From the NCBI GenBank assembly GCA_041915365.1, contig JAYSBP010000014.1, positions 1 to 60,640 of the forward strand: 60,640 nucleotides of DNA. Direction: 5' to 3'. Under the pieces are notes generated by a model. That model was not told the DNA's origin. It saw only the letters and a list, made by a program, of their open reading frames with translations, and made no database searches. A program made the position numbers and the translations under genes. Positions 53,177 through 60,640 of this stretch are shown in pieces. This DNA is from UBA6016 sp041915365 (GTDB lineage Bacteria; Campylobacterota; Campylobacteria; Campylobacterales; UBA6016). Position 1 is the first letter of the stretch, and every line of letters begins with the position of its first letter.

Positions 53177-53672
53177 TTATTGCCCCTAGTACTGATATTT
53201 GGGAAATCAACATATCTATAGCTTTTACGCCGCTATTTTTGATTGCGTCAAATCTCTTTGAGTCTGATATGGTTGTGTTCGGTTCTATAGGAAAATCGTA
53301 GCTTCCAGAGGTGCTAAAGTGCTTTGCTCCGTCTTTTGTTACGACCGCCGTCTGCATTGTGACGGTAGCTCTATAAAGCACTACATACCCATTTGCATCA
53401 TACTGGACGGCAGAAAAACCTACTGAAGCCACTTTTATAAATAATTTCGTATTGGCCTCGTTTTCGCTTACCAATTTTGATTGCAGCTTTGTAATTACGG
53501 CCTCATTAATTGCATCTTTTATGACAACCGTATTTTCAGGGTCGCTCCTTAACATCTCCACTTTTGCGTATACTTTGTCACCAATCGCTTTTTTGGAGTA
53601 ATACGAAGACGGCTTGTAGCCGCATCCGGCAAAAATAAGCGCAAAAGCAACGAGAGTAAGAAGTTTTTTCAA
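53142..53672 (-). CDS. lptE: LptE-like LPS-assembly lipoprotein
   Basis: 176 residues with a lipoprotein signal peptide (lipobox FAGCG, Cys ~17) and the short start pattern GCGYKPSSYYSKKAIGDKVYAKVEM typical of Campylobacterota LptE. LptE plugs LptD and aids LPS export to the outer membrane. Its tail (ETGSNSGKGN) overlaps the GGDEF gene by 35 nt. leuS lies 3 nt upstream. The same leuS-lptE order is found in H. pylori (HP1547-HP1546, from memory). Confidence 0.85.
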   Translation of the reverse strand: MKKLLTLVAFALIFAGCGYKPSSYYSKKAIGDKVYAKVEMLRSDPENTVVIKDAINEAVITKLQSKLVSENEANTKLFIKVASVGFSAVQYDANGYVVLYRATVTMQTAVVTKDGAKHFSTSGSYDFPIEPNTTISDSKRFDAIKNSGVKAIDMLISQISVLGAISETGSNSGKGN

Positions 53673-53675
53673 TTT

Positions 53676-56123
53676 TTATCCCTTCACAACGAAGTTAATA
53701 AGTTTGTTTGGCACTACAACCTCTTTTATTATTTCGCCTTCAAGCCACTTTCCTGCTTCAGCTTTTGCCAATGCCAAAATCTCATCTTTTGAGGCGTCTT
53801 TTGGAGCGTTAATTTCCGCCCTTTTTTTACCGTTAACAGTAATCGCATAAAAAACGGTATCACTATCAAAAGCGCTCTCATCAACATCTATCGTTGCAAA
53901 ATTAGCACACCCAAAAAGTCTATTTGCTATCTCGTGACACGTATGAGGCGCTATCGGCTCAAGGACATTTGTAAGGACGTAATACCCCTCACTCCATACT
54001 CCCTCATCGTTTTGCGCGTCAAGGGCATTTAGGGCTTCCATACATGCGGCTATCACGGTATTAAAAGCAAAAGAATCATCATAAACCGCCAAGCTCTTTT
54101 TGAGCGCTTCGTATACTTTTTTTCTAGCCTCTTTTGACTCTTTTGAGAGTGCGCCGGTATTTACTATCGGTTTTGAGGAGCCGCCTTTTACGTTTTCGCT
54201 TTTTTCAAAAAAACGTCTCAAAAATCTATAACAACCCTCTACGGCGCTATCATTCCATTCAAGTTCTTTTGTAGGTGGAGCGGCAAAAAGTATAAATAAT
54301 CTTGCCGTATCTGCACCGTATTTTTTGACAAGCTCATCTGGGTCTACCGTATTCCCTTTTGATTTTGACATTTTGGCACCATCTTTTAGCACCATCCCTT
54401 GCGTAAGGAGATTTGCAAACGGCTCATCGACGTTCACATATCCAAGGTCCCTAAGAGCTTTTGTAAAAAATCTAGAATACAAAAGATGAAGTATTGCGTG
54501 TTCTATCCCGCCAACATACCTATCTACTGGCATCCAATAGTTTACTGCCTCTTTTGAGAATGCCTCTTTTGAGAAGTTTGCAGGATTTTGGGCATATCTA
54601 AGAAAATACCAGCTAGACTCGGCAAAAGTATCTAGTGTATCTGTCTCACGTCTAGCCTCACCGCCGCATTTTGGACAAGTACACTTCATAAAGCCAGTAT
54701 GTTTTTCAAGCGGGTTTCCGCTTCCGTCTATCACGACATCTTCAGGCAACAACACAGGTAGATTCTCTTTTTTCTCAGGCACTACGCCGCATTTATCGCA
54801 GTGGATAAAAGGAATAGGCGTACCCCAGTATCTTTGTCTGGAGATTCCCCAGTCTCTAAGCCTGTAAGTCTTAATTCCGTTACCAACTCCAAGAGACTCA
54901 AACTTTTTGATAATAGCCAATTTTGCTTCCACATTGCCCATACCGTCGAATTCACCACTGCAAAACATCAAGCCTTCGCCAGTGTATGCGCCATTTATCT
55001 CTACTCCCTTCGGAGCCTTAATGACGGCTTTTAGCGGCAAGCCGAATTTGGTTGCAAATTCATAATCCCTCTCGTCGTGCGCAGCAACACTCATAACAGC
55101 ACCGCTACCGTAATCTGCGATAACAAAATTTGCAACCCACAGAGGTAGTTTTTCGCCACTGAGCGGATGAATTACCGTAAGTCCAGTGTCAAAACCATCT
55201 TTTGGAGCAGCCCCTCTATCCCTTGGAGCCACTCTCTGCATTGCCGCAACTTTTGCCGCCTTGTCGGCATCCAAAAGGGCACTTTGTTGCATAAATCTAA
55301 CTATCTCATGCTCCGCCGCAAGAGCACAATATGTCACGCCATATACGGTATCGGCACGAGTGGTGAATACAGACAAGGAGTCAAATTTGCCGCCCAGCTT
55401 CTCTCTTGACTCAGCCGATAGTTCAAAACTAAATTCAAGACCCTCGCTCTGACCTATCCAGTTTTCTTGCATAGTAAGAACTTGTTTTGGCCAGCCTTTT
55501 TCAAGAGTTTTTATATCCTCCAAAAGCTCTGCGGCATAATTGGTAATAGCTAGATAGTATTGGTTCATCTCTCTAAGAACTACCTCAGTACCGCATCTCC
55601 AGCACTTACCTTCTTCTACTTGCTCGTTAGCAAGGACGGTAAGGTCGTGCGGACACCAGTTCAGAAGTCCGCCTTTACGGTAGATCAGCCCTTTTTCCCA
55701 CATATCGATGATAAAACCCTGCTCAAACTTCGTATACTCGGCGTCGCAAGTCGCAAAATCACGCTTTGCGCTAAAAGAGAGTCCAAGACCTTTTAGCTCG
55801 GCTCTCATGTAGTCGATGTTTTCGTATGTCCACTTTTTCGGATGAACTTGATGTTTGATGGCGGCATTTTCGGCAGGTAGACCGAAGGCGTCCCATCCTA
55901 TTGGATGGAGGACATTAAAGCCCAATTTTCGGTAGTGTCTGGCAAATGCATCGCCTATAGTGTAGTTACGCACATGCCCCATGTGTATCCGTCCGCTAGG
56001 ATATGGAAACATGGATAAAATGTATTTTTTTGGTTTACTCGTATCGTCACTTGGCTCAAAGGCGTTCTTATCACTCCACTCTTTTTGCCATTTTTTCTCT
56101 ACATCTCTAAAGTCGTAGCTCAT
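53676..56123 (-). CDS. leuS: Leucyl-tRNA synthetase
   Basis: 815 residues. Class I synthetase: HIGH motif PYPSGRIHMGHVRNYT, KMSKS motif AKMSKSKGNTVDPDEL, editing CP1 insert around residues 225-420 (FTTRADTVYGVTY, DYGSGAVMSVAAHDERDYEF), zinc ribbons CPHDLTVLANEQVEEGKCWRCG and CPKCGGEAR. It charges tRNA-Leu and edits misacylated products. The length is normal. It is separated from secF by 3 nt and from lptE by 3 nt. Confidence 0.96.
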   Translation of the reverse strand: MSYDFRDVEKKWQKEWSDKNAFEPSDDTSKPKKYILSMFPYPSGRIHMGHVRNYTIGDAFARHYRKLGFNVLHPIGWDAFGLPAENAAIKHQVHPKKWTYENIDYMRAELKGLGLSFSAKRDFATCDAEYTKFEQGFIIDMWEKGLIYRKGGLLNWCPHDLTVLANEQVEEGKCWRCGTEVVLREMNQYYLAITNYAAELLEDIKTLEKGWPKQVLTMQENWIGQSEGLEFSFELSAESREKLGGKFDSLSVFTTRADTVYGVTYCALAAEHEIVRFMQQSALLDADKAAKVAAMQRVAPRDRGAAPKDGFDTGLTVIHPLSGEKLPLWVANFVIADYGSGAVMSVAAHDERDYEFATKFGLPLKAVIKAPKGVEINGAYTGEGLMFCSGEFDGMGNVEAKLAIIKKFESLGVGNGIKTYRLRDWGISRQRYWGTPIPFIHCDKCGVVPEKKENLPVLLPEDVVIDGSGNPLEKHTGFMKCTCPKCGGEARRETDTLDTFAESSWYFLRYAQNPANFSKEAFSKEAVNYWMPVDRYVGGIEHAILHLLYSRFFTKALRDLGYVNVDEPFANLLTQGMVLKDGAKMSKSKGNTVDPDELVKKYGADTARLFILFAAPPTKELEWNDSAVEGCYRFLRRFFEKSENVKGGSSKPIVNTGALSKESKEARKKVYEALKKSLAVYDDSFAFNTVIAACMEALNALDAQNDEGVWSEGYYVLTNVLEPIAPHTCHEIANRLFGCANFATIDVDESAFDSDTVFYAITVNGKKRAEINAPKDASKDEILALAKAEAGKWLEGEIIKEVVVPNKLINFVVKG

Positions 56124-56126
56124 TTC

Positions 56127-57110
56127 CTAGATTGTCCCTTTTTCAAATTCGGCTCTCATTTTGTCTTTTTCAATTTGGATTTTGAGCTTTTCCGCATCTT
56201 TTTCTTTTGCTTTTTGTACGCTATACCCGAACCAAATCAAGAACGGCGAAGCGATAAATATTGAGCTATATGCTCCAATAATCGTGCCAATAAGCATCGT
56301 AAACGCAAACCCTTTGATAATCTCTCCGCCAAATAGATAGAGCGTGAGAATAACGAAGAAAAGTGTTAGAACTGTAAGTATAGTCCTTGAGAGCGTCCTT
56401 GAGATAGCTTCATTGATTATCTGAGGAAAGTTATACTTGCCGTGTGAATCTGGTTTTGCATCCTTAACGTGCTCCCTGATACGGTCAAAAATAATGATAG
56501 TATCGTTGATGGAATGCCCCATGAGTGTAAGGAGCGCGGCAAGAACGGTTAAGTCAAAATCAACACCCAATACGGCAACCGCTCCAGCCGTTATGGCAAC
56601 ATCGTGTACAACGCCAAGAAGTGCGGCTAGACCAAATCTCCACTCAAATCTAAACGCAAGGTAAAATAGTATTCCAAGAGATGAGATAAGCATCGCCATC
56701 ATCCCTTTTTGCCTCAGCTCGTCGCCTACTTTGGGGCCTATGATTTCGACTCTTCTAACTTCAAACTTACCGGTTGAGGCTAAAAGCTTAGATATAGCGT
56801 CGCCCGTATCTTTTGTAACGCTTTGATTGGTTGTTTGAAAGCGGATAAGTATCTCATTTTCCTTGCCAAACTCTTGAATCTCGGCACCTTTGAAATCACT
56901 CTCTTTTAGAAGCTCTCTAATCTTTTCAGTATTTGGCTTTGCGTCGTATTTTATTTGCACCACCGTACCGCCGGCAAAATCAACGCCTAATTTAAACCCA
57001 TGAAATACAAGAAAGTAGACGCAAAAGGCCATAACAGCGGCCGATATGGAGAATATAATCTTATTTTTTCCCATAAAATCATAGGTTTTTTTATTATTAA
57101 ACAGTTCCAT
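56127..57110 (-). CDS. secF: Protein-export membrane protein SecF
   Basis: 327 residues. Six membrane helices with the first periplasmic domain (VQIKYDAKPNTEKIRELL). Conserved SecD/F blocks are GVDFAGGTVVQIKY, PKVGDELRQKGMMAMLISSLGILFYL, GHSINDTIIIFDRIREHV and RTLSRTILTVLTLFFVILTLYLFGGEIIKGFAFTMLIGTIIGAYSSIFIASP. It works with SecD to pull proteins across the inner membrane using proton motive force. It overlaps secD by 1 nt (TAATG). Confidence 0.96.
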   Translation of the reverse strand: MELFNNKKTYDFMGKNKIIFSISAAVMAFCVYFLVFHGFKLGVDFAGGTVVQIKYDAKPNTEKIRELLKESDFKGAEIQEFGKENEILIRFQTTNQSVTKDTGDAISKLLASTGKFEVRRVEIIGPKVGDELRQKGMMAMLISSLGILFYLAFRFEWRFGLAALLGVVHDVAITAGAVAVLGVDFDLTVLAALLTLMGHSINDTIIIFDRIREHVKDAKPDSHGKYNFPQIINEAISRTLSRTILTVLTLFFVILTLYLFGGEIIKGFAFTMLIGTIIGAYSSIFIASPFLIWFGYSVQKAKEKDAEKLKIQIEKDKMRAEFEKGTI

Positions 57111-58696
57111 TATTTGCCGCCTTTTAGGTAGCTATTTGGCATACCAAACCAAAATCTAATATTTTTGCTTTTTTCTATTTTTGATAGGAATGCGTCAAAC
57201 AATCCGTGAGTACCTACAATAGCGGTAAGCATTGATATAAGAACACCGACGGCCATAACGACCGCAAACCCTTTGATAGGGCCAGTACCGTAAACATACA
57301 TTGCGATTGCGGCTATAACCGCCGTTACGTTGGAGTCTACGATTGCACTCATGGCGTTGTTATATCCCTCTTCAATAGCTTTTTTGATAGGCATCCCTTG
57401 CCTCAAAAGCTCCCTGATACGCTCATTTATAATGACATTCGCATCCACCGACATACCTATGGTAAGGACAAGTCCCGCCATACCAGGTAGCGTCATTGTC
57501 GCCCCAAAAAGAGCCATTACGGCGATAATAAGCGCAATATTTGATATAAGGGCAATATTTGCAAACATTCCCGCAACGCCATAATAAGCCGCCATAAAAC
57601 CAAATACCAAAACACCACCTGTCACAAATGCCATAAGACTGGCGTGAATACTATCTGCGCCAAGAGAAGGTCCTACGCTTCTTTTTTCAAGCATAACAAC
57701 ACCGGCCGGAAGTGCTCCAGAGCGAAGCGCAATAGCAAGGTCTCTTGCCTCTTCAGGAGTAAAATGCCCTGTTATCTGCCCACTTCCGCCGCCTATTCTC
57801 TCTTTAATTGACGGGGCAGAATACACCTTACCGTCAAGCACGATAGCCAGCCTCTTGCCCACACTTTTTGCCGTGAAATCACCAAAAATTGAAGCCCCTT
57901 GGGAATTTAGCTTAAACTCTATGGCTGCTTGATTGTTATTGTCATATCCCACTTTCGCATCTGTAAGCATTGAGCCATCCAACACGGGAACATCTCTTAC
58001 GACAAATTTTTCATTTGGATTTTTGTAGTCTACAAGCACCCTAAGACCGGCTTCTTTTAGCTCGCTCTCCCCCATGTTCAAAGCATCAGCCCTACCGTTG
58101 TCGACCTCCATAAGCTCTAGCTTTGCGGTCTTAGCGATAAGCTCCCTAGCTCTTTGCTCTTCAACTTGGCTTTTAACGCCAGGGAGTTCGACTATTATGT
58201 TGTCAGCACCGGAACGTGTAACGCTAGGCTCTGCAAGACCGAATAGGTCAAGTCTGTTTCTTATCGTCTCCACGGCTTGAGATACAGCAAACTCTTTTGT
58301 CGCCGCAATTTCTTGTTGTGTTAACGATACCTCTACGTTTTCCCCGTTATAAGAGGCATTTAGTCCACTATCCTTTTTGAAATACTCATCAAGCTTGGCT
58401 TTTGCCTCTTTGTCAATTAGCGAAAAACTAAATTTGCTTTGCTCAATTTTTAGAGAGTCTATAAGTATGTCATTTTTTTCGGCGTAGTATTTGAAGCCAA
58501 GAGCGGTAGATTTTATCTTTGCCTCAACCGCCTCTTCAGTTTTTACGCCAAGAGCGGTATAAAGTCCGCCTTGTAGGTCAAGACCGAGTTTTACTTTTGC
58601 AAAAAAATCGGCTCCGCTGAATGAAGGGATACAAAGAAGTACCCCCATAAATGTGGTGACTGCAAATATCCACAGTCTTATGTTTGTTTTTTTCAT
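57110..58696 (-). CDS. secD: Protein-export membrane protein SecD
   Basis: 528 residues. First helix, then the P1 domain with GLDLQGGLYTALGVKTEE and the head/base regions (ELPGVKSQVEEQRARELIAKTAKLEL), then five helices with DSNVTAVIAAIAMYVYGTGPIKGFAVVMAVGVLISMLTAIVGTHGLFDAF. It partners SecF in protein export. It is 15 nt downstream of yajC. Confidence 0.96.
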   Translation of the reverse strand: MKKTNIRLWIFAVTTFMGVLLCIPSFSGADFFAKVKLGLDLQGGLYTALGVKTEEAVEAKIKSTALGFKYYAEKNDILIDSLKIEQSKFSFSLIDKEAKAKLDEYFKKDSGLNASYNGENVEVSLTQQEIAATKEFAVSQAVETIRNRLDLFGLAEPSVTRSGADNIIVELPGVKSQVEEQRARELIAKTAKLELMEVDNGRADALNMGESELKEAGLRVLVDYKNPNEKFVVRDVPVLDGSMLTDAKVGYDNNNQAAIEFKLNSQGASIFGDFTAKSVGKRLAIVLDGKVYSAPSIKERIGGGSGQITGHFTPEEARDLAIALRSGALPAGVVMLEKRSVGPSLGADSIHASLMAFVTGGVLVFGFMAAYYGVAGMFANIALISNIALIIAVMALFGATMTLPGMAGLVLTIGMSVDANVIINERIRELLRQGMPIKKAIEEGYNNAMSAIVDSNVTAVIAAIAMYVYGTGPIKGFAVVMAVGVLISMLTAIVGTHGLFDAFLSKIEKSKNIRFWFGMPNSYLKGGK

Positions 58697-58711
58697 AGTA
58701 TTATTTTTTGA

Positions 58712-58987
58712 TTAAGCGGCTGTTGTATCTTCTACTTTTCTAGCTACAAAGTCTTTAGCTAGTCTGACTGTCGTACCCTCGTCGTTTAACTTCACTTTGA
58801 TAAAATCATCTTCAGCCTTAATAACTTCAGCGTGGATACCACCTGCAGTTATTATCTTGTCACCTTTTGTTAGAGACTCAACCATTTCTTTGTGTTTTTT
58901 TGCTTGAACTTGCTGAGGTCTGATAACGAGAAAATAAATAATTGCGAAAAGTACGGCTAAAGGTAAAATTTGAACGATGGCTTCCAT
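58712..58987 (-). CDS. yajC: Preprotein translocase subunit YajC
   Basis: 91 residues. One membrane helix (ILPLAVLFAIIYFLVIRPQQ) and a short cytoplasmic domain with KMVESLTKGDKIITAGGIHAEVIKA-type features (HKEMVESLTKGDKIITAGGIH). It associates with SecDF. SD GAGGTG lies 7 nt before ATG 58987. It is the first gene of the operon that runs to the photolyase; its 5' end overlaps the divergent lnt frame by 18 nt. Confidence 0.93.
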   Translation of the reverse strand: MEAIVQILPLAVLFAIIYFLVIRPQQVQAKKHKEMVESLTKGDKIITAGGIHAEVIKAEDDFIKVKLNDEGTTVRLAKDFVARKVEDTTAA

Positions 58988-60238
58988 TTGATAACACCTC
59001 TTAAAAATAAAATAGCGATTTGGTTTGATTTTAACAAAAGCCTCATTATAAAAGGCTTTTTGGCCTCTGCGGCTCTTTTTTTGCCTGTCATATTTACGGC
59101 ACTTGGAGTAGAGTCAAAACTATTTTTTACAGCACTGGCACTAACTGCCATTAGCGGCTTTTTTTTGTTGAACGAAAAAGAGCTTTTTTGGTTTGGCGCA
59201 TTTAGCGGAATTTTGTGGTTTTACTGGGTCGGTTTTTCGCTTTATTACTACGAGCTTTTGTGGCTTGCTCCGCTACTTTTGGCATTTGCTTTTTTCTACT
59301 ACGGGTTGCTTTTTTGGCTTGTCGGCTTTTTGTCGCAAAAGCTATTTTGGCTTCGCATTATCATAGTCGCATTCATTTTTGACTATCTAGCACCTCTTGG
59401 TTTTGACTGGTTGAGACCCGAGATAGTATATTCAGGCTCACTTTTTGGCGCATCAAAACTAGAACTCATAGCTATTCTTTTGGGCATTTCCATGGCCGTA
59501 AAGATGAAAAGCTTTTTAAAACTAACGGCACTTTTGCCGCTTGCCTTTGCCATTTCTGTGAATGTGCAGACAAAAGAGCTTCCGCCGCTAAAAATAAGTC
59601 TAACCAAAACATCGGTCGAGCAAAACGAAAAATGGGATGAAAAATTCAAACTCCAAATAACAGCGCAAAATATCAATACGATAAACAAAGCTATCTCTAA
59701 AGGTTATGACGTAGTCGTGCTACCGGAAACCGCATTTCCATATTTTTTAAATCTAGCGCCGGATGTCATAGAGCTGTTAAAAGAAAAAAGCTTAGGTATT
59801 GCCATCATTGCCGGGGCTTTAAAGCTAGACGGCAATACGACTTATAACTCGACTTATCTATTCAAAAACGGGGAGATGTTCATATTTGACAAAGTGGTTG
59901 CCGTGCCATTTGGAGAGGTAAACCCACTTCCAAAGTTTATGTCAAAGATAGTCAATGATTTGTTTTTTGGCGGCGCTGAAGACTATAAAACAGCTGACAA
60001 GCCGAGCGATTTTGAAATCAAACAGACACCATTTAGAAATGCGATATGTTACGAAGCAACAAGCGAGAGAATGTATGAGGGAAGTCCTAAATATATGATA
60101 GCCATCTCAAACAACGCTTGGTTTGTTCCGTCACCAGAGCCAACAATACAGCAGATGATAATCAAACACTTATCGAAAAAATATGGGACAATCGTTTACC
60201 ATTCAGTAAACAAAAGTGAAACATCAATAACCAATTAA
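58970..60238 (+). CDS. lnt: Apolipoprotein N-acyltransferase
   Basis: 422 residues, short for the family as in other Campylobacterota. About five to six membrane helices (30-200) lead to a nitrilase-type domain with Glu/Lys/Cys triad regions: VVLPETAFPYF, IIAGALKLDGNTTYNSTYLF, KVVAVPFGEVNPLP and NAICYEATSERMYEGSP; then AISNNAWF. It adds the third acyl chain to lipoproteins at the periplasmic face. TTG 58970 has AAAGG 6 nt upstream, but it overlaps the yajC start, so a later start is possible. The end (KSETSITN) lacks a further helix. Confidence 0.88.
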   Translation: MNDGFHLITPLKNKIAIWFDFNKSLIIKGFLASAALFLPVIFTALGVESKLFFTALALTAISGFFLLNEKELFWFGAFSGILWFYWVGFSLYYYELLWLAPLLLAFAFFYYGLLFWLVGFLSQKLFWLRIIIVAFIFDYLAPLGFDWLRPEIVYSGSLFGASKLELIAILLGISMAVKMKSFLKLTALLPLAFAISVNVQTKELPPLKISLTKTSVEQNEKWDEKFKLQITAQNINTINKAISKGYDVVVLPETAFPYFLNLAPDVIELLKEKSLGIAIIAGALKLDGNTTYNSTYLFKNGEMFIFDKVVAVPFGEVNPLPKFMSKIVNDLFFGGAEDYKTADKPSDFEIKQTPFRNAICYEATSERMYEGSPKYMIAISNNAWFVPSPEPTIQQMIIKHLSKKYGTIVYHSVNKSETSITN

Positions 60239-60315
60239 GGGGTTTTTTATCTGAGTTATTGTTTGATTAAGGGTTGTAAAAATTGTAGCATAAGCTATTT
60301 TTGGAGTTGATTTAG

Positions 60316-60640
60316 ATGGAAAAAGAATACACCCTATCCGAAGGCGCCTTTTTGGTCTCAGAGACTGATGAGAAAGGGGTAATAACATTTGCAAATGATG
60401 ATTTTTGCGAAATAGCCGGATATAAAAGAGATGAGCTTCTCGGAAAGCCTCACAACATAGTAAGACATCCGGATATGCCAAAAGCAGCCTTTAAAGACCT
60501 GTGGGACACCGTTAAAGCAGGTAAGGTATGGACGGGCTTTGTTAAAAACGCCGTTCAAGGCGGCGGATACTACTGGGTATATGCAACTGTCTATCCAATG
60601 ATAAGCTGCGGCTCAAAAAGAGGCTATATGTCTTGTAGAA
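60316..60640 (+). CDS. PAS-domain sensor protein, Aer/CetB type (partial)
   Basis: Partial: 108 residues visible, and the 3' end is outside the window. A PAS domain starts near residue 10: LVSETDEKGVITFANDDFCEIAGYKRDELLGKPHNIVRHPDMPKAAFKDLW, then GKVWTGFVKNAVQGGGYYWVYATVYPM. This is the PAS type of Aer and CetB redox sensors, which bind FAD. The downstream module (chemoreceptor, kinase or nothing) cannot be seen. SD GGAG lies about 9 nt before ATG 60316. Confidence 0.82.
   Translation, partial: MEKEYTLSEGAFLVSETDEKGVITFANDDFCEIAGYKRDELLGKPHNIVRHPDMPKAAFKDLWDTVKAGKVWTGFVKNAVQGGGYYWVYATVYPMISCGSKRGYMSCR

Noticed and set aside
60239..60315. Weak hairpins after lnt (AACC/GGTT and TAGC/GCTA followed by T runs)
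   Set aside because: The stems are only 4 bp; a terminator call is not supported.

Overview
The window looks like chromosome of a free-living member of Campylobacterota (formerly Epsilonproteobacteria). I infer this from gene order. FtsH-like ATPase/MscS/aroB/COG3400, then DUF2018/hyp/ispB/hemA/proS/dsb/hemC with flgS close by, and yajC/secD/secF/leuS/lptE/folC/M23/bactofilin/mfd follow the order I remember from Helicobacter pylori and Campylobacter jejuni. The many TTG and GTG starts with good Shine-Dalgarno (SD) sites and the tightly overlapping genes also fit. NhaA plus NhaD suggests a saline or alkaline habitat. I cannot name the genus. I saw no tRNA, rRNA, CRISPR array or insertion sequence, and no gene-free stretch above 300 bases.

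Layout. 1-5240 (minus): a cut-off FtsH-like ATPase without the zinc-protease motif, MscS channel, aroB and a TrkA-domain protein. 5241-9537: an accessory patch with two P-loop ATPases on the plus strand behind a strong promoter carrying two near-identical 20-bp palindromes, then a frameshifted methyltransferase. 9538-15660: stress and metal genes (YgjP-like protease, SlyD, 5'-nucleotidase, Zn/Cd ATPase with ArsR/SmtB repressor and operator, YciI, VOC, ArsC-like) and a small gene behind a sigma-54 promoter. 15661-24332: ferritin-VIT transporter, then a nine-gene minus-strand operon for heme, isoprenoid, proline-tRNA and disulfide functions, with a uracil-DNA glycosylase and TonB at its end. 24481-27024: CheV, a lipoprotein and FlgS. 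27072-31276: a putative type XI secretion locus, with a Slam-like outer-membrane protein and a 926-residue FecR/TbpB-barrel cargo; the translocator's signal peptide holds an in-frame stop. 31392-36089: small membrane and periplasmic proteins and a three-gene sensory operon (anchored binding protein, histidine kinase, response regulator). 35845-43404: tgt, two genes after it, NhaD/NhaA, a CorC-type protein and an unknown gene. 43401-58987: thirteen minus-strand genes with no gap over 15 bases, from yajC to a photolyase, covering protein export, LPS assembly, cell shape, folate and DNA repair. 58970-60640: lnt, then a cut-off PAS sensor.

The best candidates for something new are the tandem-operator ATPase pair (5424-8653) and the FecR/TbpB plus Slam-like locus (27072-31276). 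Names come from motifs and remembered family features; no searches were run.
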